Both the position numbers and the translations under genes were made by a program. A model generated the notes under the pieces. That model did no database searches and was not told where the DNA came from. It saw only the letters and a list, made by a program, of their open reading frames with translations. 46,508 nucleotides of DNA from a virus, in IMG/VR virus record IMGVR_UViG_3300042549_003140, positions 1-46,508 of that record. One strand, given 5' to 3'. Numbering within the stretch: the stretch's first letter is position 1; each line of letters begins with the position of its first letter. Positions 7,148 through 16,500 of the stretch are shown in pieces.

Positions 7148-8748
7148 TGATGTCGGGACAGAAAGATATTCAAAGTGTACGAGAAGCTTGTGAGCAGGAC
7201 TTGTACACGTTCGCACAGATAATGTTCCCGGATAGGTACTACGGCGACGTACACAAAGAATTCTTTCACTGGTTAAGCTCAGATAAGAATCAGTTCCAAC
7301 TTGGTCTGATTCCACGAGACCATCAGAAGTCCCACTGCATCGCAGTGTACTGTGCTTGGAAGATCACAAAGAAGCCTTGGTGGACGATACTGTACGTATC
7401 CTCGAACCCCGGACTAGCGTCTGAACAACTTGGGGTTATCAAGACTGTTCTTACTTCTCCGAAGCACAGGGCTCTGTGGCCTGATATGTTGAACTACGTA
7501 CGTGATCGCGACGGAGAACTGAAGCACAAACCACTGGATACTTGGACTCAGGATGCGATTAAGGTGGACCACCCTGATCGTACAAAGAGACAGGTTCGTG
7601 ACCCTACGGTACGTGCTACATCAGCTAAGAGTACAAACACAGGGTACCACTGTAATGAAGTTATCTTCGATGACTTAGTAACAGATGAGAACTACGAGTC
7701 CGAGGCAGAGAAGGCGGATGTTATTCGATGCTACAAGAACTGTATGAAGATCATGACAACTGGCTCGTTCTGTAAAGCAGTAGGTACTCGGTACGGGGAA
7801 GATGACTTGTACTCTTTGATCACCGCCTTGAAGATCCCAGTGTTCGTAGATGGGGAAGAGGTTGGTGAAGAACCGATGTGGGAAGTGTTCGAGCGTGTGG
7901 TTGAAGACTCTCCGTTCAGAACAGGGGATGGGAACTTTATCTGGCCTCGGATGCAAATGCCAGATGGGGAGTGGTACGGTTTCGATCAACGAGAACTCGC
8001 TATAAAGAAACGGAACCTGACGATTGACGGGAACCTATCTGCGTACCTCGCACAGTACTACAACGATCCGAATGATGAGTCGTTGTCTCGGATCAACAAA
8101 CAACACTTCCAAAGTATTGAGCCGAAGTTCTTGAAGAAGATCGGTGACGAGTGGACGTACAACAACAAGAAACTCCGATTGATTGCAGCGATGGACTTAG
8201 CGTTCTCGAATCTGAAAGCAAAGAGGAGAGACTTCACAGCGATAGCTGTTGTTGGGATGGACCACGATGGGTTCCTGTACGTTCTTGACCTTGAGCGTTT
8301 CAAGACAGATCAGATGGAAGTGTACTACGAGAAAGCAATCGAGATGTTCGTGAAGTGGAACTTCAAAACCCTTGTCGTTGAAACAAACAACGGTGGTGGT
8401 TTGGTAGCTGAACACATCAAGAGTATGATCAGACGAGAAGGTGGCTCCCTTGAAGTTAAACCAAAGGCTGCTCCGAATGACGCCTCGAAGTTCGAACGGA
8501 TCATCCAGATCTTAGAACCGAGGTACAGGAACAATGAAGTGTTCCATAACAAGATCGGGTACTCTCGTTTACTAGAAGAAGAGTTAATGCAGCCAAAGCC
8601 TAAGAACGATGATTTAAAGGACGCTGTAGCGCTCGCTGTTAGTGAATTGAAGCCACCTATGGGTAAGGGTATTGCCTTACAAGTTAAATCGCTTGGAGAG
8701 CGTCTGAGCCGCTTTGGTGCAAGACGTGGAGCACAACGGAGACATTAA
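7147..8748 (+). CDS. terL: Terminase large subunit
   Basis: 533 residues, the normal length for TerL. It has an N-terminal packaging ATPase with a degenerate Walker A (about 55-63, IPRDHQKSH) and a Walker B with catalytic acid (about 171-176, VIFDDLV). The C-terminal RNase H-like nuclease has metal-binding acidic residues in AAMDLAF (about 349), LVVETNNGG (about 415) and DDLKDAV (about 487-491). The fold order and motifs match T7 gp19-like terminases. Its start and stop overlap neighbouring genes, tying it to the portal gene. Confidence 0.92.
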   Translation: MMSGQKDIQSVREACEQDLYTFAQIMFPDRYYGDVHKEFFHWLSSDKNQFQLGLIPRDHQKSHCIAVYCAWKITKKPWWTILYVSSNPGLASEQLGVIKTVLTSPKHRALWPDMLNYVRDRDGELKHKPLDTWTQDAIKVDHPDRTKRQVRDPTVRATSAKSTNTGYHCNEVIFDDLVTDENYESEAEKADVIRCYKNCMKIMTTGSFCKAVGTRYGEDDLYSLITALKIPVFVDGEEVGEEPMWEVFERVVEDSPFRTGDGNFIWPRMQMPDGEWYGFDQRELAIKKRNLTIDGNLSAYLAQYYNDPNDESLSRINKQHFQSIEPKFLKKIGDEWTYNNKKLRLIAAMDLAFSNLKAKRRDFTAIAVVGMDHDGFLYVLDLERFKTDQMEVYYEKAIEMFVKWNFKTLVVETNNGGGLVAEHIKSMIRREGGSLEVKPKAAPNDASKFERIIQILEPRYRNNEVFHNKIGYSRLLEEELMQPKPKNDDLKDAVALAVSELKPPMGKGIALQVKSLGERLSRFGARRGAQRRH

Positions 8749-10466
8749 TGGCGAGTATCACATTCGAGTACTGGGCTAAGCCTAACAAGATCGCTACTTC
8801 AATCACAGAGAAGTACTCACAGTTCCAGATGTACCGGACTGTGAACCGAGATAAATGGACAGAGTTAGAAGCGTACCTGTACGCCACTGACACTACCTCT
8901 TTAGAAGGTGGTGCAGCTCACGACCATACCACCCATATCCCGATCCTCGCTTCCTTGAAAGAAGAGTTAGAGGCGATCGTGTACGCTGCGGTTATGCCGC
9001 ATGAAGAGTTCTTAGGGTGGCGTCCGTACGACCGTACTGCGAACACCTTGCAGGTACGACGGAAGGTTCTTGAGTACATCAGGAACCGACATGTGCTGAA
9101 CGATTTCGAACGTACACTACGGAAGTTGATCCAAGATCTTGTGATGTACGGGAACTGTTTCGTGAAGGTGTGTTATGTAGACGAGCGTGTGAACGGAGTT
9201 GGGTACGTAGGTCCGAAGCCTGTACGTATCAGCCCGTATGATATCGTGTTCGATCCTACTCGTACTGAGTTCAAGAGTACCCCGAAGATCTTACGGCAGC
9301 TGCTGTCTATCGGTGAGTTCCTTGATATGGCGAAGTCTATCCCTCATCAGATCGATGACTCAGTGATCGAGCGTGTGATTGAACGACGTGGCTCGTACAC
9401 ATCTCTTAGTAAAACTGAAATCAATAAAGCGAAGCAGTACACCCCTGATGGATTCACAAACATGGAAGCGTACTACAACAGCTCTATGGTTGAGGTGTTG
9501 TGGTTCTATGGCGACGTGTTCGATGCAGACCAGCGTGAGTACAGAAAGAACCGGTGTGCTGTTGTCGTTGACCGCGTTGACCTTTTGGTTGAGTACGAAG
9601 AACAGAACCCAAGGATCTTCAAAGGTTCATGGGCGGAGAAGCCTGATAACTTGTGGTCACAGGGTCCACTCGACAAAGTGGTAGGTCTGAATTACCAGAT
9701 CAACCACAGAGAGAACTCGAAGTCTGATGCACTCGATCGTTATATCCACCCTGACAAGGTGTTCATGGGTGATGTGGAAGAAGTGTACAACGAGAGTACA
9801 GGTCAGACGATATACCTAGCACCAGAAGGTGGTGGCGTTCGTGACCTTGTACCTGACACAACAGTGCTGACAGCAGACCTACATCAAGATCGTTTGATGC
9901 AACATGCACGTACCGCTGCTGGCCTTCCTCCTCAGTTAATGGGGTTCCGTACACCGGGTGAGAAAACTCTTGGTGAGGTACAGAACCTAGACGATGCTGC
10001 GTTACGGAAGTTCTTGCACAAAGCAGAACAACTGGAACTGGATCTTCTGGAACCAATGGTGAAGGCAGAGATCGACATCGGTCGGGAGAACTTCCACTCA
10101 GTGATCGAGGCAATCAGTACTGATGAGGAAGGGATGCCTATCCTGTTGAGTATCACGAAGGCGGATCTATCAGCGAACGGGAAGCTTGTTCCAATGGGTG
10201 CTCGTCGATTCAAACGTCAGAACCAACAGATGACGATGTTGAACCTGTTAGCGAACTCGAACCTTGGGAACTTAACAGCTGCTCACCTGAAGACATTCAA
10301 CCTTGCACAAGCTGTTGAAGAGTTAGGTGGATTCGCACAGTTCGAGCTGTACGAGAAGCACGGAGCGATGATAGAACAAGCGGATGCAGAGGTCACTATG
10401 GCTGCATTACAGCAGCAGACTGTGAACACTGTGTCTCAACCAAGCGCTATTGAAGTTGTTGGTTGA
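8748..10466 (+). CDS. Portal protein
   Basis: 572 residues, directly after the large terminase with a one-base overlap. The sequence has podovirus portal features: an N-terminal helical part, RRKVLEYIRNRHVLNDFERTL leading to VMYGNCFVKV (the portal clip/stem entry), RISPYDIVFDPT, and a late AAGLPPQLMGFRTPGEKTLGEV segment of the kind seen in marine podovirus head-tail connectors. It should form the dodecameric DNA entry channel. The C-terminal 60 residues are Gln/Ala-rich and may protrude as a barrel. Confidence 0.9.
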   Translation: MASITFEYWAKPNKIATSITEKYSQFQMYRTVNRDKWTELEAYLYATDTTSLEGGAAHDHTTHIPILASLKEELEAIVYAAVMPHEEFLGWRPYDRTANTLQVRRKVLEYIRNRHVLNDFERTLRKLIQDLVMYGNCFVKVCYVDERVNGVGYVGPKPVRISPYDIVFDPTRTEFKSTPKILRQLLSIGEFLDMAKSIPHQIDDSVIERVIERRGSYTSLSKTEINKAKQYTPDGFTNMEAYYNSSMVEVLWFYGDVFDADQREYRKNRCAVVVDRVDLLVEYEEQNPRIFKGSWAEKPDNLWSQGPLDKVVGLNYQINHRENSKSDALDRYIHPDKVFMGDVEEVYNESTGQTIYLAPEGGGVRDLVPDTTVLTADLHQDRLMQHARTAAGLPPQLMGFRTPGEKTLGEVQNLDDAALRKFLHKAEQLELDLLEPMVKAEIDIGRENFHSVIEAISTDEEGMPILLSITKADLSANGKLVPMGARRFKRQNQQMTMLNLLANSNLGNLTAAHLKTFNLAQAVEELGGFAQFELYEKHGAMIEQADAEVTMAALQQQTVNTVSQPSAIEVVG

Positions 10467-10493
10467 TACGGACTGTTCTGGTAGGGGAGTAAT

Positions 10494-10769
10494 ATGATGT
10501 CAGAAACAAGAATTCCGCGTGCTTCACAGGCACGCTGGAGTACTCTTCAAACTAAAGAAGAGAAAGACAAATACGTACAACAGTACAAATCTTGGAAGCA
10601 GAACCCGTTCACTAAAGAATTGATCGAGCATCTCACTGCATCGTTAGAAGCAGAGAGTGTGAATCAAGACAAAGAGACTGGGTTCTTGTCTCTGTTCCAG
10701 TTCAGGTTCTCTGAAGCTGTAGCACGAGGGAAAAGAACTGTGTTACGTGAGCTAATTAAAATAATCTAG
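10494..10769 (+). CDS. Hypothetical protein between portal and scaffold
   Basis: 91 residues. Two adjacent ATG codons (10494 and 10497) follow a GGGGAG ribosome binding site; either can serve. It is charged and helical (RWSTLQTKEEKDKYVQQYKSW; KELIEHLTASLEAE) with no known motif. It resembles the small helical proteins found between portal and scaffold genes in podoviruses, which may act in head assembly. The role is inferred from position only. Confidence 0.6.
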   Translation: MMSETRIPRASQARWSTLQTKEEKDKYVQQYKSWKQNPFTKELIEHLTASLEAESVNQDKETGFLSLFQFRFSEAVARGKRTVLRELIKII

Positions 10770-10778
10770 GGGACTTAG

Positions 10779-11453
10779 ATGTTTGATACAGCCGCACCAG
10801 CAGACCAATCTGGTACACCACAAGAAATTAAATTCAAGGTAGGCGATCGTGAGTACGATGCTACAACAGCTAGTACAAAGATCGCACATGCTGATCAACA
10901 CATCAGTACTCTAGAAGAAGAACTTGCATCCTATCGTAAGAAGTTAGCTTTGACAGAAGCTCAACTGAAAGCGAAGGATGCTCTAGCCGCACAACAAGCG
11001 ACTGTACCAGTCTTGCCGACGACATCGGCACCAGCACCGGATCAGACTGCTCAGTTGGAGGCACTTGCTGAGGAGCGTGCGTTTCAAGCGTTGACTCGTT
11101 GGCAGCAGGAGGCATTAGCTAAGGCTAACTTAGATGCCAGTACCCAAGCTGCTATCGCAATCCACGGTGATTCGTACCAGCAGAAGTTGGAACAAGCAGG
11201 TAAAGAGTTCGGGATGTCGAAGGAAGATATCGTCCTGATGGCTAAGACTAAACCAGAAGCATTCAAGCGACTGTTCAATCTTACTACGACTGAAGTGAAA
11301 CCGAACCCAGCACCTGTTAGTTCTTATTCCGCTCAACACGTACCAACTGGCGATCCAATCAAGGATGCTGCTAAACTAATTGTATCTCGTGGGACTTCAA
11401 ACCGTGAGCGTACACAAGCAATCGAGCTCGCTCTTAAACAAGCTGGCTTTTAG
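10779..11453 (+). CDS. Capsid scaffolding protein
   Basis: 224 residues, acidic, with a coiled-coil stretch (about 34-70, ADQHISTLEEELASYRKKLALTEAQLKAKDALAAQQ) and an Ala/Pro-rich hinge. It sits between portal and major capsid protein. The N-terminus reads KFKVGDREYDATTA, a pattern common at the start of phage scaffolds. The C-terminus is helical and basic (SRGTSNRERTQAIELALKQAGF), which suits capsid binding. No protease is encoded nearby, so scaffold exit without cleavage, as in T7 gp9, is likely. Confidence 0.75.
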   Translation: MFDTAAPADQSGTPQEIKFKVGDREYDATTASTKIAHADQHISTLEEELASYRKKLALTEAQLKAKDALAAQQATVPVLPTTSAPAPDQTAQLEALAEERAFQALTRWQQEALAKANLDASTQAAIAIHGDSYQQKLEQAGKEFGMSKEDIVLMAKTKPEAFKRLFNLTTTEVKPNPAPVSSYSAQHVPTGDPIKDAAKLIVSRGTSNRERTQAIELALKQAGF

Positions 11454-11461
11454 GAGTTCAA

Positions 11462-12436
11462 ATGCAAACTACTGGTAATACCGCTGCGCTAGTCATCCAA
11501 CAACTGTACAGCTCAGCGCTGATCGAGTCGTTCGATGAGCAGTTAACTGACTCAAGTCTGTTGTTCAATGATCGGACATCAGAGTTCCCTGAAGGTGATC
11601 GACTGAACATCAACCAAATCGGTGATGTAACGTTATCTCCGTTCAACGAGAACCAACCACTGACGTTCTCAGCGATCGACACATCACGTATCTATCTTCA
11701 ATTGTCTGATCGTGACAGTGATGGTTGGTTCATCACTGACGAACTGAAAGAAGATGCTCGCTCTCAGATCCCGGGCTTAGTAAGTGCTCGTTCTCGGAAG
11801 TCGGCTCAAGCGTTCCGTCAGAAGATGGTCTCTGATATCTTCTCTGTATCGAACCAACAAACGTTATCGAACCCGAACCTGATCAACGGTCAGCCTCACC
11901 GGTTCGTAGCTAACGGTGGTTCGAACGGTGCTCGTAAGATCACGTTAGACGATATCCGTAAGATGAAGCTTGCGTTCGACCAAGCGAACATCCCAGCGAA
12001 CGGTCGTGTGTTCTTCGTTGATCCAACAGTTGAGTTCGACCTGAACGGTCTGTCTCAAGTTGTTACATCAGAGAACCCGAACTTCCAAGGTCTGATCGAG
12101 ACAGGCTTCGCTGATCGGAACTCAATGCAGTTCTACCGTAATATCTACGGCTTCGATATCATGATCACCACACTGTTACCAGTAGTCGGTGTTGAGACCA
12201 TCACTGGTGGTTTCACTGATACTGCGAAGACAACTGGTGCGAACGGTGTAGCGAACATCGCGATGTACGTTGGTGATGATGACGGCAAGCCATTCATGGG
12301 TGTGATTCGTCGTGCTCCTACTGCTGGCATGAAGCGTAATGACGACTTAGGTCGTGATGAGTACTTCGCGAAGTCACGTTGGGGCTTCGGTCTACAGCGT
12401 CCTGAGTCTATCGTAGTCGTACTGACCGATAAGTAA
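11462..12436 (+). CDS. Major capsid protein
   Basis: 324 residues, right after the scaffold and followed by a putative hairpin and a decoration-like protein. It starts ALVIQQLYSSALIESFDEQLTDSSLLFNDR, resembling HK97-fold capsid proteins of VpV262-like podoviruses. The middle contains DIRKMKLAFDQANIPANGRVFFVDPTVE, the typical P-domain helix and strand (residues inferred by resemblance). Codons are strongly biased (GAAC, ATC, GGT), as expected for the most highly expressed gene. Confidence 0.88.
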   Translation: MQTTGNTAALVIQQLYSSALIESFDEQLTDSSLLFNDRTSEFPEGDRLNINQIGDVTLSPFNENQPLTFSAIDTSRIYLQLSDRDSDGWFITDELKEDARSQIPGLVSARSRKSAQAFRQKMVSDIFSVSNQQTLSNPNLINGQPHRFVANGGSNGARKITLDDIRKMKLAFDQANIPANGRVFFVDPTVEFDLNGLSQVVTSENPNFQGLIETGFADRNSMQFYRNIYGFDIMITTLLPVVGVETITGGFTDTAKTTGANGVANIAMYVGDDDGKPFMGVIRRAPTAGMKRNDDLGRDEYFAKSRWGFGLQRPESIVVVLTDK

Positions 12437-12444
12437 TTAACGTA

Positions 12445-12486
12445 CCCCTCCAGCTACCCGTAAGATCAGCTCCCTGTGAGGGGTTT
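12445..12486 (+). terminator. Hairpin after the major capsid gene
   Basis: CCCCTC (12445-12450) can pair with GAGGGG (12478-12483), immediately followed by TTT. The loop is long (27 nt) and the U-tract short, so it would be at best a leaky terminator or an mRNA-stabilising end that sets capsid versus decoration-protein levels. Confidence 0.3.
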
Positions 12487-12509
12487 CAATCTCTAAGGAG
12501 AAAAGCCTA

Positions 12510-13004
12510 ATGGCTAAAGGTAATCAAGAGTTAGTCGGCGGTCGGTTCACGCACTTCGGTCCTCGTGGTCTGGATGCTAAACGTGGTGAAGCAGTTTCCC
12601 GTATCGGTTCAGTAACAGAGTTAGAGTACGTGTTCGATTGGAACGATGTTCCTACGTTCAGTGCTACTAACGAAATGCTCGCAGCTATCCCATCAGGTTC
12701 TATTATCGAACGTGTTGTGTTAGTAGCAATCGGTGCAGCTACCTCTGCTGCTTCTACAGATACGTTCGTAGTGAACGCTGTCCGTAAGGATGGCACTGGT
12801 GGTACAGTGTTGCTAAGTACAACTCGTGCTTCTCTCGATGCTCTGAACAAGACTGTCGTAGGTGCAGGTGCTGGCTTGAACGCATCGTTAGCTGGTGTCA
12901 CACAGATTCAGGTAGTCCCAACTGCGTACACTGGTGGTAAGTTCAAGCTGAACGTAGAGTACCGTGCTCCATCTGCTGATGTAGCTGGTGTGAAAACGTA
13001 CTAA
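12510..13004 (+). CDS. Head decoration or minor capsid protein
   Basis: 164 residues encoded between the capsid gene and a strong terminator. A basic N-terminus is followed by a compact, beta-rich body (ELEYVFDWNDVPTFSATNEML; IIERVVLVAIGAATSAAS; VVGAGAGLNASLAG) with no enzymatic motif. The sequence looks like a jelly-roll or head-fibre protein that decorates capsids. AAGGAG lies 8 bases before the ATG. It shares the strong codon bias of the capsid gene, suggesting high expression. Confidence 0.6.
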   Translation: MAKGNQELVGGRFTHFGPRGLDAKRGEAVSRIGSVTELEYVFDWNDVPTFSATNEMLAAIPSGSIIERVVLVAIGAATSAASTDTFVVNAVRKDGTGGTVLLSTTRASLDALNKTVVGAGAGLNASLAGVTQIQVVPTAYTGGKFKLNVEYRAPSADVAGVKTY

Positions 13005-13018
13005 CGTTATAATCCTTT

Positions 13019-13048
13019 AAGGGCGGGCTTGTCCCGCCTTTATTGTTT
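13019..13048 (+). terminator. Rho-independent terminator after the head genes
   Basis: GGGCGGG (13021-13027), a 5-nt loop and CCCGCC (13033-13038) form a G+C-rich stem that A/T pairs can extend, followed by TTTATTGTTT. It lies between the decoration-like gene and the 108-residue gene. A TATAAT hexamer at 13008-13013 precedes it. It probably lowers expression of the tail genes relative to the capsid genes. Confidence 0.8.
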
Positions 13049-13057
13049 GGAGAGAAC

Positions 13058-13384
13058 ATGGCTGTCAAGAAAACAATGAGTCAGGTTGCAAAAGCAACTA
13101 AGGTTCCGGCAGTAAAGACCCTGAAGAAATCACCAGTGAGTCCAACGTACCGACAGTTGGATGGTATTAAGATGGTTGCTACAGCACTGGCTGCTGATCG
13201 AAAGAAAGAGCAGATAACACGTACTGTTCCACCGAACTTACCGGGGCAAGGTGATCTTGGATTGTCTCGTAAACCACGAAGAGCTTTCTCTAATTTCCGA
13301 GAGGTCCCGATGGGCGAGCAGTACGAGAGAGCAACAAAGAAGCTGAAGAGTAAGAAGTCACGCCACCCTTCAGAAACATACTAA
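13058..13384 (+). CDS. Small basic protein after head genes
   Basis: 108 residues from the ATG preceded by GGAG; an upstream in-frame TTG at 13043 lies inside the terminator U-tract and is unlikely. It is very rich in Lys/Arg/Pro with low hydrophobicity (AVKKTMSQVAKATKVPAVKTLKK; RKPRRAF; KKLKSKKSRHPSETY). This suggests a largely disordered nucleic-acid or capsid-associated protein. No homologue is recognised. The position between head and tail genes suggests a virion component. Confidence 0.6.
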   Translation: MAVKKTMSQVAKATKVPAVKTLKKSPVSPTYRQLDGIKMVATALAADRKKEQITRTVPPNLPGQGDLGLSRKPRRAFSNFREVPMGEQYERATKKLKSKKSRHPSETY

Positions 13385-13395
13385 TAGGAACTAAG

Positions 13396-14148
13396 ATGTC
13401 AAAGAAAACTTTACTTCGAGTGGTCCAAGACTACTTAACATACGTGGACGGCTTTCAAGTAGATAGTATCTTTGACTCGGAAGAAAGCCAACAAGCTGCT
13501 CAGATCGCAGAGCATGTGTTCTACACTGTCGTTGACAAGAACCGTGATCAGATGCACAGTACAGTTGTTCGCTCGCTTGATGCAAGCACGGATGGAGACC
13601 TCCCTTGTGTGATGTTGATCCCGTCTGAGATTCGTAGAATCCATGACTCAGAGATCTGGTACAACACACACAAAACCGGTGGGGTTCAGTGGTCAAGAGT
13701 TCAGTTCATTGACCCGAAAGAGTTCTTAGTGTACGTAAGTGGTATGAACACAGACCAAGAGAACACCGAGGTTATGCTGGTTAATGGTGTCCCGTTCGTA
13801 GTGATGAACAACAGAGCACCGTTGTACTGCACCACGTTCGATGATCACACGTTAGTGTTCGATGCGTACGACTCAGAACTTGACAGTACACTCCAAGAAT
13901 CAAAGACAAAGATCGTAGCAGTACAAGCTCCTGTGTTCTTGCAGGAAGATGACTTCTTGATTCCTTTACCTGAGCGTATGATCTCTGGGTACACAGACAC
14001 AGTGATCAACGAGTGCGCTGTAGCACTACGTGGTATCGGGAATCAGAACGTAGCTCGAAGATCGAATCAGTTCTTAAGTAAGATGCAACAATCACAAAAA
14101 ACAATCGGAGATAAGTACTCCGTGAAGAAACTATACGGGAGACGATAA
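13396..14148 (+). CDS. Head-tail adaptor / tail tubular protein A-like
   Basis: 250 residues. The N-terminus (LLRVVQDYLTYVDGFQVDSIFDSEESQQAAQIAEHVFY) and the C-terminal PLPERMISGYTDTVINECAVALRG followed by NQNVARRSNQFLSKMQQ have the helical-bundle character of podovirus adaptor proteins of the T7 gp11 / P22 gp4 type, which sit between portal and nozzle. Its position before the nozzle-like proteins supports this. The stop overlaps the next start. Confidence 0.65.
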   Translation: MSKKTLLRVVQDYLTYVDGFQVDSIFDSEESQQAAQIAEHVFYTVVDKNRDQMHSTVVRSLDASTDGDLPCVMLIPSEIRRIHDSEIWYNTHKTGGVQWSRVQFIDPKEFLVYVSGMNTDQENTEVMLVNGVPFVVMNNRAPLYCTTFDDHTLVFDAYDSELDSTLQESKTKIVAVQAPVFLQEDDFLIPLPERMISGYTDTVINECAVALRGIGNQNVARRSNQFLSKMQQSQKTIGDKYSVKKLYGRR

Positions 14149-14342
14149 TGGCTAGTGCAGCAGCAAGTAAGGTAGAAGTTCAGAACGGTAAGGATCTGAA
14201 GGTACTGAGTTCAGAAGGGAGCTCTCTGTTCCGTATCGGATTCGATGGTGGCGGTGTGGTCCCGAAGGAACTCGATGGATTGTACACCTCAACAGACGTA
14301 GCAGAGAAAGCTATTCGTGCGTACCTAGTGAAGCGGGGTTAG
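14148..14342 (+). CDS. Small conserved-looking virion-cluster protein
   Basis: 64 residues: short Ala/Ser N-terminus, LKVLSSEGSSLFRIGFDGGG, then PKELDGLYTSTDVAEKAIRAYLVKRG. The last part resembles a small two-strand, one-helix domain seen in short phage proteins near tail genes. The function is unknown. It is translationally coupled to both neighbours (one-base overlap upstream, one-base gap downstream). Confidence 0.6.
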   Translation: MASAAASKVEVQNGKDLKVLSSEGSSLFRIGFDGGGVVPKELDGLYTSTDVAEKAIRAYLVKRG

Positions 14343-14343
14343 G

Positions 14344-15324
14344 ATGTCATACAGTCGGAAGGTTGACCAAGGGTACCTGAGCTTTGCCCGAGGGTTGGTT
14401 ACAGAGATCAACCCACTAAGTACGCCAGAGGAACTCCAAGGCACAACCTCTGACGAACTGAACATGATCGTTGACACAGATGGAATGATCCGTGTCCGAA
14501 GGGATGGGTTCAAGATTCTAGATGGACTTGTGAATGATGTGCAAGGGACTGTGTTAGATGTCCGGTACTGGAGAAAGGGCAGATGCTACGTCGTCTGCTC
14601 CGTTCTGCCTGATGAGGTTTCCCCGGGAGAGAGGGAAGTCAGTACTACATTCATAGATGAATCCTCTGATGCTTCCTTGAACAGACAGTTCAAGACAAAG
14701 ATCAAGAGTGAAGACTTCGTATTACCGAGTATCTGTTTCTTACGTACAAAATGTTTGGTTGCGTATGGCTCTCGTCCGTTACTGTTCTCTAGAGAATCGT
14801 CTGGTGAGTTCACGATCCAGTACGTGAACTTATTCGTTCGTGATTTCAAACTTCTGGACGACGAGTTAACAGTTACCCAGCGCCCAACAGAGCTTCTTCC
14901 TAACCATAGATACAACCTGTACAATGCAGGCTGGTACCAGCGTAGGAAGTTGATAACTACGAACGTGTTATCCGATCCGATAGCAGCGTTCAATGCATCT
15001 CGTTCACAGTACCCATCGAACGCCGACATCGCGTACCTAGGGGATATCACAGACCCTGATGGGGAACTCAGGTTCGACCCACAATCGTTTGACTCCGTGA
15101 ACGTAGGTTCAACAGAGGCACCACGTGGACATTACGTGTACGATATCCGTAGTTTAGATCGACAGGCTAGAGTGGATAGTCCTTTGAACGATGGACTTCC
15201 GAGCAACACACTCACAACATTAGTACAAGATGGGAACGTGCCGGGTACGAGTGATCCTATCCCTCCGTATGATCCTATTGATGATTCTTTCCCAGAACTA
15301 CCACCGGGGTACCCAGTTCCATGA
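14344..15324 (+). CDS. Tail nozzle protein, N-terminal part
   Basis: 326 residues. GYLSFARGLVTEINPLSTPE, then DELNMIVDTDGMIRVRRDGF, resembles the start of podovirus tail tubular protein B / nozzle proteins, where a similar ...NMxxxxxGxxxRRxG stretch is common. It ends in a Pro-rich tail (YDPIDDSFPELPPGYPVP). The stop overlaps the next ATG in ATGA. The following ORF reads like the second half of the same protein, so this may be one nozzle gene split into two cistrons. Confidence 0.6.
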   Translation: MSYSRKVDQGYLSFARGLVTEINPLSTPEELQGTTSDELNMIVDTDGMIRVRRDGFKILDGLVNDVQGTVLDVRYWRKGRCYVVCSVLPDEVSPGEREVSTTFIDESSDASLNRQFKTKIKSEDFVLPSICFLRTKCLVAYGSRPLLFSRESSGEFTIQYVNLFVRDFKLLDDELTVTQRPTELLPNHRYNLYNAGWYQRRKLITTNVLSDPIAAFNASRSQYPSNADIAYLGDITDPDGELRFDPQSFDSVNVGSTEAPRGHYVYDIRSLDRQARVDSPLNDGLPSNTLTTLVQDGNVPGTSDPIPPYDPIDDSFPELPPGYPVP

Positions 15325-16499
15325 TCCAGATTGAGACAAGATCGTACCCCAAAGCTGTGGCTGTTGCCTTCGGGCGTGTGTTCTATGGAACACAGGGGCG
15401 TGTGTACTTCTCCCAAGTCGTTGTTGATGACTTCTCCTTGATTGGGAAATGCTTCCAGAGGAATGACCCGATAGCGGAAGACGCCTCTGATATCTTAGAT
15501 ACAGATGGAGGCGAGATCTTAATACAAGATGCGGGGGAAATAAAAGCGCTTGAGCCTTTCAAGGCTGGTGTGTTGGTGTTCTGTGATAACGGGGTGTGGT
15601 ACATCTCGGGGACAACAGACACAGGGTTCAGCGCTACTTCGTACGCAGTATCCAAGATATCTCCGTACGTGTTGTACGCTAAGCGAACAATACTTCCGAT
15701 GAGGGATGTTGTTCTGTTCGCAGGGAGAGAGTCCTGTTACGTTGTACAAGAAGCTGCTCTGGGGCAGGCGACAGTCTCGTCCTTAACAGAGACGACGATC
15801 CAATCGTACTGGAAAGATTTCATCACAGAAGAAACACATGCTGTGTATGATGAGATCCTTGGGAGAGTCCACCTAGTTAATCCCGGTGAAGAAGGGAGCG
15901 CTCTGGTATTCGACTCGAAGCTTTCTTCTTGGCACCCTTGGAGATTGAACGTAGGGACTGGGGAGATAACCCGGTCTTCTGTCGGGGCAGTGTACAACGA
16001 TACCTTAGGAAAGGTTCTGTACGCGCACCAAAAACTTGGTGTGCTGGAATTCAGCTCTCAAGTTCAGGGAACGTTATCTGACTTCGAAGATGGGGAGTAC
16101 AGTTCGTACCTCGTTACCCAACCAGAGACTGTTCAGAACTTCTCTCAGAAGAAAGGAGTTCCCCTGATCGCTGTTATGTTCCGAAGAACAGAGAAGAACA
16201 TCCTCGGGTACTCTGGTGGGTACCAGTTCGACTTCCCTTCGTCTTGTCTTCTGAGTCTGCGGTTCGATTGGGATAGGAACAAGAGCACAGAACCGAGGGA
16301 AGCGTATCGTGCTTTACCTCACGGGTACACTGCGGAATCTATCCCTGAAGTACTAACATTGCGGAATGATATCGTAACGTTCAGGGATAAAATTCGAGGA
16401 GTTGGACGGGCTGTTCAAGTGAGATTCGAAAGCACTGGGCAGAACAGATTAGATCTGTACGGGTACAGCATCCAGTACAGTATAAAGGGGAGGATGTGA
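15321..16499 (+). CDS. Tail nozzle protein, C-terminal beta-propeller part
   Basis: 392 residues. YPKAVAVAFGRVFYGTQGRVYFSQVV, IGKCFQRNDPIAEDASDILDTDGG, KALEPFKAGVLVFCDNGVWYISG and SWHPWRL are repeated beta-blade-like segments typical of nozzle (tail tubular B) propellers. The ORF starts four bases inside the previous one, without a separate strong ribosome binding site, so it is translationally coupled. The two products probably assemble together as the distal tail tube. Confidence 0.6.
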   Translation: MIQIETRSYPKAVAVAFGRVFYGTQGRVYFSQVVVDDFSLIGKCFQRNDPIAEDASDILDTDGGEILIQDAGEIKALEPFKAGVLVFCDNGVWYISGTTDTGFSATSYAVSKISPYVLYAKRTILPMRDVVLFAGRESCYVVQEAALGQATVSSLTETTIQSYWKDFITEETHAVYDEILGRVHLVNPGEEGSALVFDSKLSSWHPWRLNVGTGEITRSSVGAVYNDTLGKVLYAHQKLGVLEFSSQVQGTLSDFEDGEYSSYLVTQPETVQNFSQKKGVPLIAVMFRRTEKNILGYSGGYQFDFPSSCLLSLRFDWDRNKSTEPREAYRALPHGYTAESIPEVLTLRNDIVTFRDKIRGVGRAVQVRFESTGQNRLDLYGYSIQYSIKGRM

Positions 16500-16500
16500 T

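Noticed and set aside
9379-9684. Alternative-frame ORF within the portal gene
   Set aside because: Fully inside a strongly supported gene, no ribosome binding site and atypical composition; a shadow of the portal frame.
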